NCBI RefSeq assembly: GCF_018687715.1
Contig: NC_056759.1
Span: 34,128,385-34,192,384, forward strand
Reading direction: 5' to 3'
Origin: Carya illinoinensis
Lineage: Eukaryota; Streptophyta; Magnoliopsida; Fagales; Juglandaceae
DNA length: 64,000 nt
Under the pieces are notes generated by a model. The model did not search any database and had not been told where the DNA came from. It saw nothing but the letters and a program-made list of their open reading frames with translations. The position numbers and the translations under genes are program-made. Shown here piece by piece: positions 44,576 to 57,356 of this stretch (its first letter is position 1; every line of letters starts with the position of its first letter).

Positions 44576-45576
44576 TCAGGAATTATTGTGTTCTTAAGTT
44601 TCATCTCCAAGATTCCTCGACATCAAACTCACCCAACAACCATATATGGAAAGCAAACATCTGAGTACTGTTCTTTATCTGGGATACGAACAGCCAGAGC
44701 AATCGATTCATTCAACACACAGTCTCTCCAATTACGGATCTCACTCCCAATAACAATTTCATCTGGCAACGGCGTTCTAAGGAAAACGTCTTTGCTCCTA
44801 TCAAATGACAAAATATAGTCGCCGTCATCTTCTGCCTGCCATGAAACCATTCCAGTAGTGCATGTCCTCGTACCCATAAAGCCGTCGTAAATGAAACAGT
44901 ACGGGACTTGAAACCAGGGTTGACTATCAACATGTCTCCAAGAATTGGTACTGGAGCTATATACCTCACGTTAGTACTTGACTTTGCAATCACTGTACAT
45001 TAAGGAGGGATCGGAGTTAAAAGAGGCGAAGAAGCCTAATTATCTTTTAGTCATTAGTCTTGGAATCAAAACCAACTCCGATAGCATTACTAAAGGCGCA
45101 ATAGTTACCAGGAAATCTGGGCAATCCTGACTCGGGTATAACACTTGCTTCTTTAGTGGCAGGGTTCCATAGACCAATTTTCCAGGCACAGGCATTGGAG
45201 AGGCAAAGCAGGCCAACACAAGAACCCACGACACAAACGTCGACTTCCTCGTCGATCCCAAAATACGATGGAGGCAAAGGTTGTGTAAGCGATACTTGGA
45301 GCGTTTGGTAAGAAAGAGTGGGGAGAATATGTTCATTGGTAGTTTTAACTTGCCGCATAAGGAGAATAAAGTGCATTCTTGTTCTTGTTTGAAGGGGAGC
45401 GATTGTGGAGGATGTTTTTCCTGATGAAGTCATGGCGAGTAATGAGAGCGTACCAGGATTTGCAGACGCCCTTGAATCGCAATTAAGAAACGACTGGCAG
45501 CGATAGCAGCGTCTGTAACACCACGTCTGCCGGCAGTTCATTGGCCATCGACGATTGGATTTCTGGGTTTCTTTAT
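44576..45576 (-). pseudogene. F-box/FBA pseudogene, copy 2
   Basis: It aligns along its length with the intact genes at 29005 and 47257. The first ATG of the family is changed to ATA (45574-45576). A later ATG (45548) gives MANELPADVVLQTLLSLPVV, but a stop follows at 45483-45485 inside the F-box. Further frameshifts separate the segments LLCLSNACAWKIGLWNPATK (45047-45541 frame) and SFDRSKDVFLRTPLPDE (44629-44877 frame). About 0.2 kb of the C-terminal coding region is deleted: TTTCATCTCC at about 44600 is joined directly to AAGATTCCTCGAC. No functional product expected. Confidence 0.9.
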
Positions 45577-45760
45577 CAGAAGATTACAGTTCCAAAAACC
45601 CAATTCAAGGCAGCACACGATCAGACGATTACAACGTTTTCTTGGCTTCCTTGGGATGTTCATGAAATGATGAACGACTGGAATTAGAAACTTACCTTTG
45701 TAGTGGGAATTGGGAAATGCAGTTAGGATGACAGTTGACTACCCCTTACTGAATTGACTA
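45577..45760 (-). promoter_or_regulatory. F-box module 5' flank, copy 2
   Basis: Same conserved words as the flanks at 30208 and 48445 (AGAAGATTACAGTTCCAAAA, GCAGTTAGGATGACAGTTGA). It is attached to the pseudogene. Confidence 0.5.
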
Positions 45761-45799
45761 AAATTTATAAGTGTTGACTAATAATTTGCATAAGTTGTA

Positions 45800-47122
45800 A
45801 TTTGTAATGCAAGGCTGATTGCCATTCTTTTCATTAAAAAAAATAAAAAATAAAGAAGGTGAATCAGTATAAAAGTATAATATTTTTAATATGATTTACT
45901 TACTTTTAAAGAAATGATTGTACAAATTTTAAATAGACAAATCATATATAAGCCTTTCTAAAAAAGTAGATTCCAAGTAAAAGAAAATTATAAAAAAATT
46001 ATTCTTTATTAGTAAAATTCACTTTTTTACAAAGGACTTATACATGATTTATCTATTTAAAATTTATACATAGTATTACACCTATTTTTATAAAAAAACT
46101 TTCATGAAATTTGCACATAACTTTAGATTTGTACTTAATATTATTTTATTTTTTGTTTATTGAATAAGAATAACTTATTTATCTTTTTTTGGTCTCGTTC
46201 ATAATTGATCCAATACCGATTCTTAAGAATTAAAACTGATTCGATATCGGTTTTTATATTTTGAAAATTGATTTGAACCGAACTGGGCCTATATATATAT
46301 ATTAATTTTTTATATTATATTATATATATTATATGCTAAATTGCTAATTAATAGAAAATAAAATTTTAATCTTATTATTAAAGTCTTTAATATAACATTT
46401 GATATAAGTTAGATATTACTATACTATACTAAAGTAAATAGTGTCACACTAATTATACTAGTTCAATCTTATTATTTAGTCAAGTCTATTAATCTCACTA
46501 ATAAGTTAGACACTACCTTTTAAAAAAAAATAAAAAATAAAAAAGTTACACCCTACTTGAACTATATGACTAGTAAATTAAACACTAATAAATTAGTAAT
46601 TGTTAATAATAAATACTAAATTCTAACAATTAAGTTTAACGTTAAAGAAATTATAGTACTAAACTTATGTGTAAACGGAAAATCGAAAAAATTGGACTGG
46701 ACTGGACTGAAATCATAAAAATTAAAAGTTTTAGTTTCGATCATGAATCAGTCTGTATTGATTCTTAAATTTTTAAAATCTGTGTATATCGGTTCAATTC
46801 TAAAATTTGTCAAAAATCAAATGGAATTGGACCGATTATACCTTAAATACTGTGATTTGTAAATTAATTTCATTTGTAATAAAATTAATTTGAATTTCTT
46901 TTAACAATAAAATATTTTCATTTCAAAAGTATTTTCTAGTTATCGATATTGACTTCCGGGAATAATGAATAATAATAATAATAATAACATATATAATAAA
47001 ATGTAGGGAAAGGAAATGGATTAACTTTTATAATAAAATGTAAGCATCCAGGAAAATTGGGGTACAATACTCTTTTTTAAAAAAATCAAAAAAAAAAAAA
47101 AAAAAACAAACAAAACAAAAAA
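45800..47122. repeat. Module intergenic block, copy 2, truncated
   Basis: It contains the block words TTATCGATATTGACTTCC, (AAT)n at 46967-46987, and GAAAGGAAATGGATTAA, which match 49250-49320 and 58340-58440. 46190-46845 is an extra AT-rich segment with GATATCGGTTTT/ACCGATAT-like inverted words, perhaps a degraded hAT-like element. The block stops about 47045 and, after a poly-A stretch, the 3' flank of the next F-box gene begins at about 47123. The PME-side half of the module is missing here. Confidence 0.55.
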
Positions 47123-47256
47123 GGGTGGGGTTGCAAAACCTCCTCAAGCTTAAAATTCAAAATTCATGAACAATAAGGGGAAAGGCTGAAGACAAGCACA
47201 AAATGTGGCCCAAATCCTGTTTGAAATAGACTTCCAGCACATCCCCTAAATCATTT

Positions 47257-48444
47257 TCAGGAATTATCCTGTTCTTCAGTTTCATCTCCCCCCTTGACAG
47301 AAATTAAGGTCTCCATGAAAGTCATCAACTGCAACGTCATCGGTGCTCCATCAATTTGAAGATGGTTCATTTCTTTGGAAGAGGAGTCATACAAGAACAG
47401 TCGACCATCAGCACTTTCCAAAAACAGAGCATTATCCTTCCAAAACCCTAATACAATGTCAAATCCTGTAAGAGGTCCCAGAGTATATATCTTCCTCCAA
47501 GATTCCTCGGCACCAAACTCACCCAACAACCATATATGAAAGCAAACCTCTGACTGTTCTTCATTTGGGATACGAAAAGCCAGAGCAACCGATTCATTCA
47601 ACACAAACATGTCTCTCCAATCATAAAGCCCACTCCCAATAGCGCTTTCAGCTGGCATCGGTGTTCTAAGGAAAACCTCTTTGCTCATATCAAATGACAA
47701 AATATCCTCGCAGTCACCTTGTGCCCGCCATGAAGCCATTCCATTAGTGTATGTCCTCGTACCCATCAAACCGTCGTAAATGAAGAAGTACGGGACATCA
47801 AACCAGGGTTGACTTTGAACTAGTTTCCAAGAATTGGTGCTTAAGCTATATAGGTCACTTTCGTAGTACGGTCCGGAGGGATCGGAGTTAACGAGGCGAA
47901 GAATCCTGATTATCTTGTAGTCATTAGTCTTGGAATCAAAACCGAATCCGACAGCATTACTATAGGAGCAATAGTTACTAGGAAGGTGGTGAAATCTTGA
48001 TTCGGGTACAACATTTGTTTCTTTAGTGGCAGGGTTCCATAGAACAATTTTCCAGGCAGAGGCATCGGAAAGGCAGATCAGACCATCGCAAGAACCCACC
48101 ACAAAAACGTTGAATTGCTCGTCGATCCCAGAATACGGTGGAGGCAAAGGTTGTGTAAGCGATACTCGGAGTGTTTGGTAAGAAAGAGTGGAGAGAAGAT
48201 GATCATTGGTAGTTTTATCTATGCGGTCCAGGAGAAAAAGGGCATTCTTGTTCTTCTTTGAAGGGGAGCGATGGTGGAGGATGTGTTCTCTGATGAAGTC
48301 AGGGCGAGTAATGAGAGCGTACCAGGATTTGCAGACGCACTTGAACCGCAATAAAGAAACGACTGGCAGCGATAGCAGCGTCTGGAACACCACGTCTTCC
48401 GGCAGTTTTTTGGCCATCGAAGATGACTTTCTGGGTTTCTTCAA
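47257..48444 (-). CDS. F-box/FBA (kelch-type associated) protein, copy 3
   Basis: Single exon, 395 residues, MKKPRKSSSMAKKLPEDVV. F-box at residues 13-58 (LPEDVVFQTLLSLPVVSLLR, FKCVCKSWYALITRPDF). FBA domain with CDGLICLSDASAWKIVLWNP, FGFDSKTNDYKIIRILRLVN, SLSTNSWKLVQSQPWFDVPY, AEESWRKIYTLGPLTGFD and a C-terminal ETEEQDNS. Close paralogue of 29005-30207. Differences cluster in the middle of the FBA domain, which in this family is the substrate-contacting part. It is intact, with a conserved 5' flank. Expected role: substrate adaptor of an SCF ubiquitin ligase; target unknown. Confidence 0.93.
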   Translation of the reverse strand: MKKPRKSSSMAKKLPEDVVFQTLLSLPVVSLLRFKCVCKSWYALITRPDFIREHILHHRSPSKKNKNALFLLDRIDKTTNDHLLSTLSYQTLRVSLTQPLPPPYSGIDEQFNVFVVGSCDGLICLSDASAWKIVLWNPATKETNVVPESRFHHLPSNYCSYSNAVGFGFDSKTNDYKIIRILRLVNSDPSGPYYESDLYSLSTNSWKLVQSQPWFDVPYFFIYDGLMGTRTYTNGMASWRAQGDCEDILSFDMSKEVFLRTPMPAESAIGSGLYDWRDMFVLNESVALAFRIPNEEQSEVCFHIWLLGEFGAEESWRKIYTLGPLTGFDIVLGFWKDNALFLESADGRLFLYDSSSKEMNHLQIDGAPMTLQLMTFMETLISVKGGDETEEQDNS

Positions 48445-48700
48445 CTTGGGTTACGAAGTGAAATGATAAATCAGTTGGAATAGAGTCTTCTTGATCAGAA
48501 GATCACAGTTCCAAGAACCGAATTCAAGGCAGCATATGATCAGACGATTACAATGTCTTCTTTCTTGGCTTCCTTGGGATGTTCATGAAATGATGAACGA
48601 ATGGATCGAATTAGAAACTTACCTTTGTAGTGGGAAATGCAGCTAGGATGACAGTTGACTACTCCTTGACCGAATTGACTAAAATTTATACACGTTGACT
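48445..48700 (-). promoter_or_regulatory. F-box module 5' flank, copy 3
   Basis: It shares GATCAGAAGATCACAGTTCC, TTCTTGGCTTCCTTGGGATG, CATGAAATGATGAACGAATG and GCTAGGATGACAGTTGACTA with the other two flanks. Confidence 0.55.
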
Positions 48701-48715
48701 AATGATTCTAGTAGC

Positions 48716-49603
48716 CTCAAATATGAATAATGCCCATCCCTTAAAAATTATTAGTAGTGTATTTGAGATTATTTTATTTTATTTTTATTTTTTAAATGGT
48801 TAAAAATATTACCACTAGTACATTTGTATATTCTTGTTTTTTTCTTTAAGTACATTTAAAAATTAAAAATTAAAAAGCACACAAAAAATCAATTTGAACT
48901 AAGAAATAGATTCCACTATAAAAGTGTAAAAATAAATTAATTTTTTTTTTATAAGAAAGATTCAGTCTTTTACAAAAGATTTACATGATATTTATACACT
49001 TTAAACTTATACGTAACATTACTTTATTTTTCTTTCTAGAATAAGAATAAATTATTTATCTTTAATTTTTTTGTTTGTTTTAAAAAACTCGAAATTAAAA
49101 AAATAATTAAACTCTGTCGATCGGTCTTTGGCATTTTTATTATATATTGAATTTGATTTGTAATAAAATTAATGTTAAACCTTTTTACCAATCAAATAGT
49201 TTCATGTTAGAAATTGAAAGTCCGTTATCAGTATTGACATCAGTATTGACTTCCAAGTAAATTGAAAAATAATAATGATAACATAAAAAAATGAAGGGGA
49301 AGGAGATGGATTAAATTTAAAAAGAAATGAAAATGAATTTAAAGAAAATAATGAATACTATAAAATGAATGAAGATAAATATTTTATAATAGCATTATTA
49401 TCATGTTTTTTTTTTCTCTATTTATAAATTAAACTTAATTTATTGAGATGAATTTTTACTATCATTTTCACTTAATAACTATTGATGAGATGGACTTCGA
49501 ATGATAAAAGCAATGAATAATAATATTTATATTAAACAAATCTCTGTTCTTGATGACGGTATAATTTATGAAGTTGTGATCATATATTAATACATATCAT
49601 TTT
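48716..49603 (+). repeat. Module intergenic block, copy 3
   Basis: Collinear with 57640-58735: AATATGAATAATGC, GTATTTGAGATT, TTTAAATGGTTAAAAAT, ATTGACTTCCAAGTAAA, ATGAATGAAGATAAATATTT, TATTGAGATGA and ATTTATGAAGTTGTGATCAT. It is interrupted at 49603 by an LTR and continues at 52729. Confidence 0.8.
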
Positions 49604-52600
49604 TGTAACGCCCTGGTCCCAGATGACTTTAAGTGTTTCTTTCTATTACTTAACTCATATTCCAACAATACATTTGCATACTCCAAATTCTCAGTGATAT
49701 ATAAAAATGATCGTTTCAAACCAACTATTTCAATATAATCAATTTTTCAAAATACCAAGCAATCAGAATATGACAAAATTCCTTAATAAAATTCACACAT
49801 ACTCGTAGCAATATTCTATGCTTAACCCACTATGCTAAGATTATCTCACTCATGCTCTATGATCTTGATCCTCAGTTGAAATATTCAAATTATCTAAAAA
49901 ATATTATAAAGATAAGATGTGAGTTATCAATAATTCAGTAAGTAGAGAATATATACTATTATGTAAACAAGAGCTTTTTCAGAGAGTTTAGTATGCAAAA
50001 ACAAAACATTTCATTTTCAGAACGCCTATCCTAAAAATTGTCATCAAAACATTAGAGCGACATTTCAAATTGTTCATATTCAAAAACCTTTTAGCATAGC
50101 AAGACTGAATATCTTTATCTTATTGTATCATTTTATATCATATTGTATCATATCATATCATATTACCATATATATCATATTATATATTATATTTAATCCC
50201 CATAGTAGGGTTGTGTTATCTCCGGTGGCTAAACCAGATAATATCATAATGTAAATCTTCCTCTTATTCATTCATAGAGTCCCAAGTATGCACACAGGAA
50301 AAAATACGCAAAAAAGAAATCACTTTATTTCTAAAGTGGATGCACTCATATTGGAGATATTAGTACCAACCATATAACATAATCAAAGTCATCTTATCAT
50401 AATTGTAAACAGAATCATAATAGAATCAGAAAGTCATGCTAAAGGTTTTTCAGATGCTATATCATATCAAATAGACCACTGAACATTTACATATCATTTT
50501 CACATAATCCAAATGAATTCAAAGCATCTTCATATAACATGTACGAAATTTAACAAATTTTATATTTGCTCTTTTGCACATTTCATAAACAAAAAGTAAA
50601 AATATTGCTCATGTCTACATCAGTCAAGTCAGAAAATATTTTCTCTTATATAGAGATTTCATGAGTAATACATAACACATGACTAAGGTTATTTTTAGTT
50701 TTCTTTTCAAAATATATCATACACATTTTCATAAAATTAACTTTAATTTATTTTCTTTTGATGCAAAGTTTAGTATAAGAATCTCGCTTATCTGGATTTT
50801 TTAATTTATCTAAATTTCCTTATAATAGTCAAGGAGATATCAACCATCACCTATAAAATAATCACATAACTCGTATAAATTTCCTACTAAACCCGTACTT
50901 CTTAATTAAAACCTGAGATATATAAAACAAAAATCTATGTTTTCTCTAAAGTCTAAAATCATCAAATCCTAAAATATCATTACTTCTCAAATACTTTGAT
51001 TTCCTCGTAATTCTTCAAAACAATTGCACGCTTTAATCCCATTGCTTCGAAAATTAGTCTTATAATATTATCCAGGAAAACACGTGAACTTGACACCAAA
51101 ATTATTAATTCCTTGATATCCACCGAACCAAACCCAACTCAAAACATAACTTAATTAAATTCAAGTTTAGTGTTAAGATAATGGATTATACCTAAGGACA
51201 TAACGGTAAATATATAAAACAACTGCATGGTTTCACAAGAAGACTACACATAGAAAAGGCTTAGTGGCACTTTTGTAAATAAGTAAAACTCTAGATATAC
51301 ATGACCGAGAGGAAGTAAAAGCCTAAAGGCTCCATGCAAATTCTGAGAACAAACATCTACTGGAGCAAATGAACTGGGAGACAAACGTTTACTAGGGAAG
51401 AATAGTCGTGACAAAAACTCACCGAGAAAGAGAGAGAGGCAGCGAGCTACGAAATGGTGGCTAGGCTAAGGTCGACGGTGGAGCATGATGGTAGAGCAGT
51501 GAGAGAGGAATCAAGAAGGGTGGGGACCTATTCGCCAACGTCTATTATGGCTACTGGTAGTGGCATCGTGGGGTGACACTTGGAGAGGTTGAGGGTGAGA
51601 GGGAGGATCACAGTAGTTGAGTGGGGCGCTAATAAGGCGTGAAACCATGGAAGGAGGAGGGAATTGGTTGCTCTGTTTTCTGGTTGTTAGAACAGAGGAG
51701 GAGTGTTGGCAGAGCTAGGGTAGTGGGTAGTGTCTGGTGGCTGGGTTGAGTGGCTCGAGTGGGCGTGATGGTGGTTCACGGTGGCTAAAGATCAGGCACT
51801 AGGCAGCGATGATACAACGGTTCTATTGGCTTCACGGTTGGATCAAAAGGCTAGTTTCTCAGGCTGGGCTTACATTGGTTAACTTGCTACCCATGGTGGT
51901 GTTCGTCTGTGGGGGAGAAAGGACGTGCGATAGCTTGGTACACGGAAGCTACCGCATGGCTCTGCATGCTTCATGATTGTAAAACAAGGTGAAGGCTCTT
52001 AGTCTCGATTAGGGTCAAGTGATTCTCGCTAGAGGGACATTGAGATAAGGCGGTTTACACCTTAGAGGTGCGAGACAGAGGCCTGTCGGCATGGAGGAAG
52101 CTAGGAAGCAGGAAGAAATCGGCTGGGTGTTGCCATGACAAAGAACGGGGTCTTGAGAGAGAGAGGAACCGATGCGTGGGATTAGAGGGAGAGGAATTGG
52201 ATATTTCCAAAATTTCCCGACTAATTTGGGCTTCTAAAAATATTCACCCATTGATATTCTCCAAAATCATCAACTACACCTTAAAACTATGGCTCATGTG
52301 CTTAACTAAAATTATCCAATATATCACAATTGAAGTTGTCAAAATATTTGCCTGTTAAACATCATTGAAATGGTAGTTACAATTGTGAATGTACAAGTAC
52401 CGCATAATCATTTTAAAAAAAGTAAATAAATATGAAACTTACATGAAAAAAACTTAATTTTTTAATAGTAAATTTTCCTCTTTTTTAAAACGATTGGACA
52501 ATACTTCTACAATACACAATTATATATAACATTACTCTAAACGTAATATATACACCAAAATTTATATTCTATCAAAATAAATTTTTGGAGTCCGCGGCGT

Positions 52601-52728
52601 ACTCAAAATTACTCATTAAATTTCAAGTGGCTACCCATATATATAAATAAAATAATATAAAATATATATAAAAAAAATTAATAAAATGTAGGCTTGGCGT
52701 GGGCTTAGTACTGGACCTTGGTGTTACA
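49604..52728 (+). mobile_element. 3.1-kb solo LTR or LTR-only element, empty site known
   Basis: It starts TGTAACGCCCTGGTCCCAG and ends CTGGACCTTGGTGTTACA. The flanks are ATTTT (49599-49603) and ATTCT (52729-52733), a 5-bp duplication with one change. The uninterrupted homologous site is at about 58735-58745 (GATCATCCTTCTAACC), confirming the boundaries. No gag-pol frame, primer-binding site or internal LTR pair was seen. It has a G/C-rich stretch (51430-52200) with GGTGG and GAGAGA words, similar in character to 16980-17800. Confidence 0.72.
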
Positions 52729-53048
52729 ATTCTAACCATGATTCTTCTGCAAATTTCATAGTTATGGAGTCTTGACTTTCTGTAAGGCATATTCTAGCTA
52801 GCTTGCTTGCTGATAAAATCATTCTTAAAAATGATAATTCATATGATCTAAAGGAATTTGATTAGGTTCATACTAGAATGTCAAGGCCCTTGTCTATCTG
52901 GTTTAGATAATATCTAGTCCAATTTCTTAGCCACCCTGGGTTAGGAACTCTTAATAATATACTTATACAACAAGACCAGTTGCCAGTTCTGTATCTATAT
53001 ATATCCGGAAGGTATATATGTAATATACTAAATATATGTATGTTTGTA
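52729..53048 (+). repeat. Copy 2 of the PME upstream region (orphan)
   Basis: It matches 58740-59046: TTCTAACCATGATTCTTCTG, CATAGTTATGGAGTCTTGAC, GATCTAAAGGAATTTGATTA, ATATATCCGGAAGGTATATA and TGTATGTTTGTATTA. It is cut at about 53048 by the Copia element, and no PME coding sequence follows. Confidence 0.88.
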
Positions 53049-53974
53049 TTAAAATAGCGAAAATAATTATCTCCCACTTTGTGTAAATCTGTTAGGAAGT
53101 AATTAAATAGAGAGCAATATAAAGCAAAATCACACACACAAAGCCAAGAATGTTTTACATGGAAAAACTCTTCAATGCAAAGAGAAAAATCATAGAACCT
53201 AGTCCAGTTAAAGCTTCTACAATCAACAATGATATGTACACAAATATTCTCTCTAGATAGCACTAGAGGCATACAATCAACAATGATCTCAAGAAAAACA
53301 CTTTCTTGGAAACCAACAGTATGATTAGAAGAGATATTACAAAAAGATGAGTTACTGTTTATGACCTCGAATACTAGAAATATTGCTCCAAATCTGATCT
53401 CTACCATTCAGATTATAGAGTCTTGATTTGTGAACAGGCCTGCAAAATTTCAGCTCAATCGAACCATAGAAAACTCCCATCAGGGTGTTTGATTGAATCT
53501 GGATGAACTCCCTTGTCTTGGTTATCTTCCTCTTTCCAATCTCTCACACATGGTATTTATTTATTTATTTATTTATTTATTTTACACTAGTTCTCTCTTT
53601 GCTTCTTTATATAGCAACATCACTTAGGTTTTAAAAAATCAAATTAAAACAGGCCCTCTCTCCATTTGGGCTTAATGGTCCTACATGGGTCATCCTCCAC
53701 ATAGGAGGGAATCCAACACAACAAATCTCTCACTTTTCGTCTATGTGGAGGGACTCACCATCCCAATAATTGAGGAACAAGACTCAAACTTTTCTCTTAT
53801 TACAGTCTTCATTAACATATCATAACCATTATCATTTATGTGAATTTTTTTTTTTTCAAATTCTAACAATACACAGAGACAACCACTCTACCATATGTTT
53901 ATCTTCCATTGCTCTGCATAACACTTTGGCTCTCTCCCATCAGTCATTAACACATACTTGTCTGTAAAATATTG

Positions 53975-56649
53975 AGTGGAAGAATGCCAGCCTCTGATAG
54001 ACCTCCTGAATGGAACATCTAGTGGTATCTCTGGTTCTAGAACATTTTGTAAGGAAACATCTGCATCACTTGGATTCTATTGGTCATCTTGAATAGAATA
54101 TTCAACTTGTGCTGGCAAATCTATTAATGGCTCCGTATCCAAGTTAACTTAACCATCATTGCATCGAAACACTATTTTATCTGTATTCTCAATATCTTGT
54201 ATCGTATGATCTTTAATAAACACAACGTCCTGGCTTCTTACTAGTTTTTTTTTTTTTTTTATCTATCAATTGGATCATATAATCTGTACCCAAACTCATC
54301 TAGACCATATCTTAGAAAGATGCATTGTCGGGTCTTCACATTGAGTTTAGACCTCTCATCTTTGGGAATATACATAAATGCTTTATATCCAAAGACACAT
54401 AAGTGATCATAGGTAACATCCTTACCAGTCCAAACTCTGTTTGGTACATCAAACTGAAGTGGAACACATGGTGTGAGATTAAGAATATGTACAACTGTAC
54501 TCAAAGCCCCACCCCAAAAAAGATCCAGGCAATTGTGCCTGTGAAAGCAAACATTTCACTCTCTTAATCAATGTTTTGTTCATCCTCTTAGCTAAACCAT
54601 TCAACCGAGGAGTCTTTGGAGGTGTCTTTTGATGCCGAATACCTTGTTATTTACAATAATCATCAAATGGGGTTGAATACTCTTCCCCATTATCAGTTTA
54701 GATGCACTTCAGCTTATTTCCAGTCTCCCTCTCAACTAAGGCCTGAAACTATTTAAACATTTTCAATACTTGATCTTTTCTTTTTCAAGATATAGACCCA
54801 CAACTTTCTTGAATGATCATCTATGAATAAACTATAGAGTTGAATGAACTAGGACCACAAACAGTGGTCCTTGTATTGCTCTCAAAATACAAAGAGCCTC
54901 CAAGTGATCTTGTCTTCATAGGACCACAAACATCTGAATGAACTAGATCAAGTATACCTAACTTTCTTGAAAGATGAGAAATTTTGAAGAAAACTCTATT
55001 ATGATTCCCTAACAAACAGTGAGTACACTTTTTTAAAGGTGCACTCTTCATTCTAGACAAAATTCTTTTTAGCCAATATTGCCCAGCCTAACTCACTCAT
55101 GTGGGCAAGTCTCTTATGCCACAATTGTACCATGAGCTCATTTTCCATAACATTAATAATGCTACTAGAGAGCCTTGCTTGTAGCATCTATAGAGTTGAA
55201 ACCTTCTTGCCTCAAGTTATAACCAGATTAAGTATACCTAACTTTCTTGAAGGATGAGAAATTTTGAAGGAAACTCTATTATGATTCCCTACCAAATAGT
55301 AAGTACACTTTTTTAAAGGTGCACTCTTCATTCTAGACAAAAAATTCTTTTTAGCCAATATTGCCCAGCCTAACTCACTCATGTGGGCAAGTCTCTTATA
55401 CCACAATTGTACCATGAGCTCATTTTCCATAACATTAATAATGCTACCGGAGAGGCTTGCTTGTAGCATCTATAGAGTTGAAACCTTCTTGCCTCAAGTT
55501 ATAACCATAGCATCCCTTATAAGCTTCCATTGCCCATTACAAAAGGTGTTGCAATACCCTTCATCATCAAGTTTAATTGTAGAAATCAAGTTCAAATGAA
55601 TATAATGAATGTGGTTTACATCATTAAGAACAAGAACCGTGCCGTTATTCGTTTCCAAGCACACATATCCAATGTCAATAATTTTAGCTAAGCCACCATT
55701 GCCTATCTTTATTGTGCTAAAGTCATCGGATACATAATTTGTGAATAAGTCCTTTCAAGGTATAGCATGAATGAAGGCACCACTATCAATCACCTAGCTA
55801 GTTTCATGAGAAGTAATGTTTACAACATCATTATCATCATAAACAATGAAAAAGTCTCCAATAGTAGTGGTGGCAACTTGATCGTCATTCTTTTCATCGT
55901 TATTCTTCTTCTCATTCCCTTTCTCCTTGTATTTTTTCTTTAATTTTCTGCAATATTTCTTGATATGTCCCTTCATGCCACAATGATAGCACTCAACATT
56001 AGTAAACTTGCTTGACTTGCTTCTACCCTTATCTATGTTTTTCGGACCTCTACTTTTACTCCTCCCCATCTTTTTTGTAACTAAGACATCTGACTGTGAG
56101 GAGAAATCATTTTCTTCTCATCTTTTCATTCAAAACATTGCTTTTCGCCAGATTCATATTGATTACACAATTTGGAGCTAAGTTAAATAATGACATTCTA
56201 AATGTCTCCCAAGAGTTTGGCAATGTACCAAACAAACACAATTCCTGTACCTCATCATCAAACTTGATACCCATTCCAACCAACTGATTAATTATTCCTT
56301 GGAATGTGTTCAAGTGATCTGTCAACGGAGTTCCATCTTGGTATCTCAAGATCATCAAATGCTTGATTAAATACATTTTATTATTTCTAGTATTATGAGC
56401 ATATAACTATTCAAGTTTATTCTAAAGTGTGCGTGCATGTGTCTCCCCACTAATATGGTTCAAAATATTATCATCTACCAACTACTTTATGTATCCACAA
56501 ACTTGTCGATGTTGCAATGTCCATTTTTTATCATATTTATTTTCAGGCTTCTTAGCAGTAAACACCGTTAAATGAAATTACTTCACAAATAAAAGGTCTT
56601 CCATTTTTTATTTCCAAGTATGATAATTAGAACCATTCAAAGTAACCAT
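53975..56649 (-). pseudogene. Copia gag-integrase remnant
   Basis: Gag starts at about 56649 (MVTLNGSNYHTWK) with in-frame stops, then YQDGTPLTDHLNTFQGIINQ (56107-56376) and zinc knuckle CYHCGMKGHIKKYC (55794-56069). The GAG-pre-integrase segment (WYKRLAHMSELGWAILAKKN; LDLVHSDVCGPMKTRSLGGS) occurs twice because of an internal duplication. The integrase end has FDVPNRVWTGKDVTYDHLCV and FGYRLYDP (54259-54504). Sequence from the end of integrase to the left LTR is short, so reverse transcriptase is deleted. Multiple stops; inactive. Confidence 0.8.
54945..55500 (-). repeat. About 275-bp tandem duplication inside the Copia remnant
   Basis: 54947-55223 and 55224-55500 are nearly identical (AAGTATACCTAACTTTCTTG, TTTTTTAAAGGTGCACTCTT, CTAACTCACTCATGTGGGCA, CTTGCCTCAAGTTATAACCA). 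The copies differ at few sites, so the duplication is younger than the element. Confidence 0.85.
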
Positions 56650-57356
56650 TTTATTCAAAATTAACTTCTATTATTCAACACAAAGTATTTAACAATTATG
56701 ACCACGCTCTGATACCAGTTTATTGGGAGAAATCTAAATAGCAGAAATAATTATCTCCCACTATGTGTGAATTTGATAGGAAGTAATTGAATAGTGAGCA
56801 ATATAAAATAAAATCACAAACACGGTCGATAACCAAGAATTTTTTATGTGGAAAACCTTTCAATGCAAAAGGAAAAACCATGGGACCTAGTCTAGTTAAA
56901 ACTTCTACTATCAACAATAATGTGTACACAAATATTCTCTCTAGATAGCACTAGAAGCATACAATCAACAATGATTTTTCAAGAAAGATACTTTGTTGGC
57001 AACCAAACAATGTGATTAGAAGAGATATCACTAAGAGATGTGTTACTGTTCACAACCTTAAACACTAGAAATACTGCTCTAAATCCAATCTCTATCGTTA
57101 GATTATAGAGCCTTGAGTTATAAACGTGCCTACAAAATTTCAACTCAATTTTACCACAAACAACTATAATCAGAGCGTTTGATTGAAGCCGGACGAATTC
57201 CATTGTTTTTTGCTGTCTTTTCCTCTCCCCAATCTCTCACACACTATTTTTCTTTCTTTCTTTTTCTCACTTTTTTTCTCTCTCTTTGTCACGTAGCAGC
57301 ATTACTTGGGTTTTCAAAAACCTAATTAAATGAGATCCTCTCTCCATGTGGGCCTA

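Larger units (their letters stand above)
53049..57356 (-). mobile_element. Ty1/Copia element (Tork-like), minus strand, internally deleted
   Basis: The left LTR is about 53049-53718 and the right LTR 56724-57356. They share TAATTATCTCCCACT.TGTGT, ATTCTCTCTAGATAGCACTA and CCTCTCTCCAT.TGGGC. On the minus strand the primer-binding site TGGTATCAGAGC lies at 56718-56707, next to the right (5') LTR. Gag and integrase pieces are present, but reverse transcriptase and RNase H are absent. The right LTR lacks about 41 bp at its outer end and abuts F-box 3' flank sequence, so the two flanks come from different module copies. No target duplication is possible at such a junction. (ATTT)n is at 53550-53583. 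Confidence 0.85.

Noticed and set aside
46190..46845. Possible transposon with ACCGAT/ATCGGT-like inverted words
   Set aside because: The arms align only loosely and no target duplication was found, so it is mentioned only within the block description.
51420..52358. G/C-rich segment with a 96-codon ORF
   Set aside because: It is part of the LTR at 49604-52728 and has the same GGTGG/GAGAGA style as other LTR bodies here; no domain.
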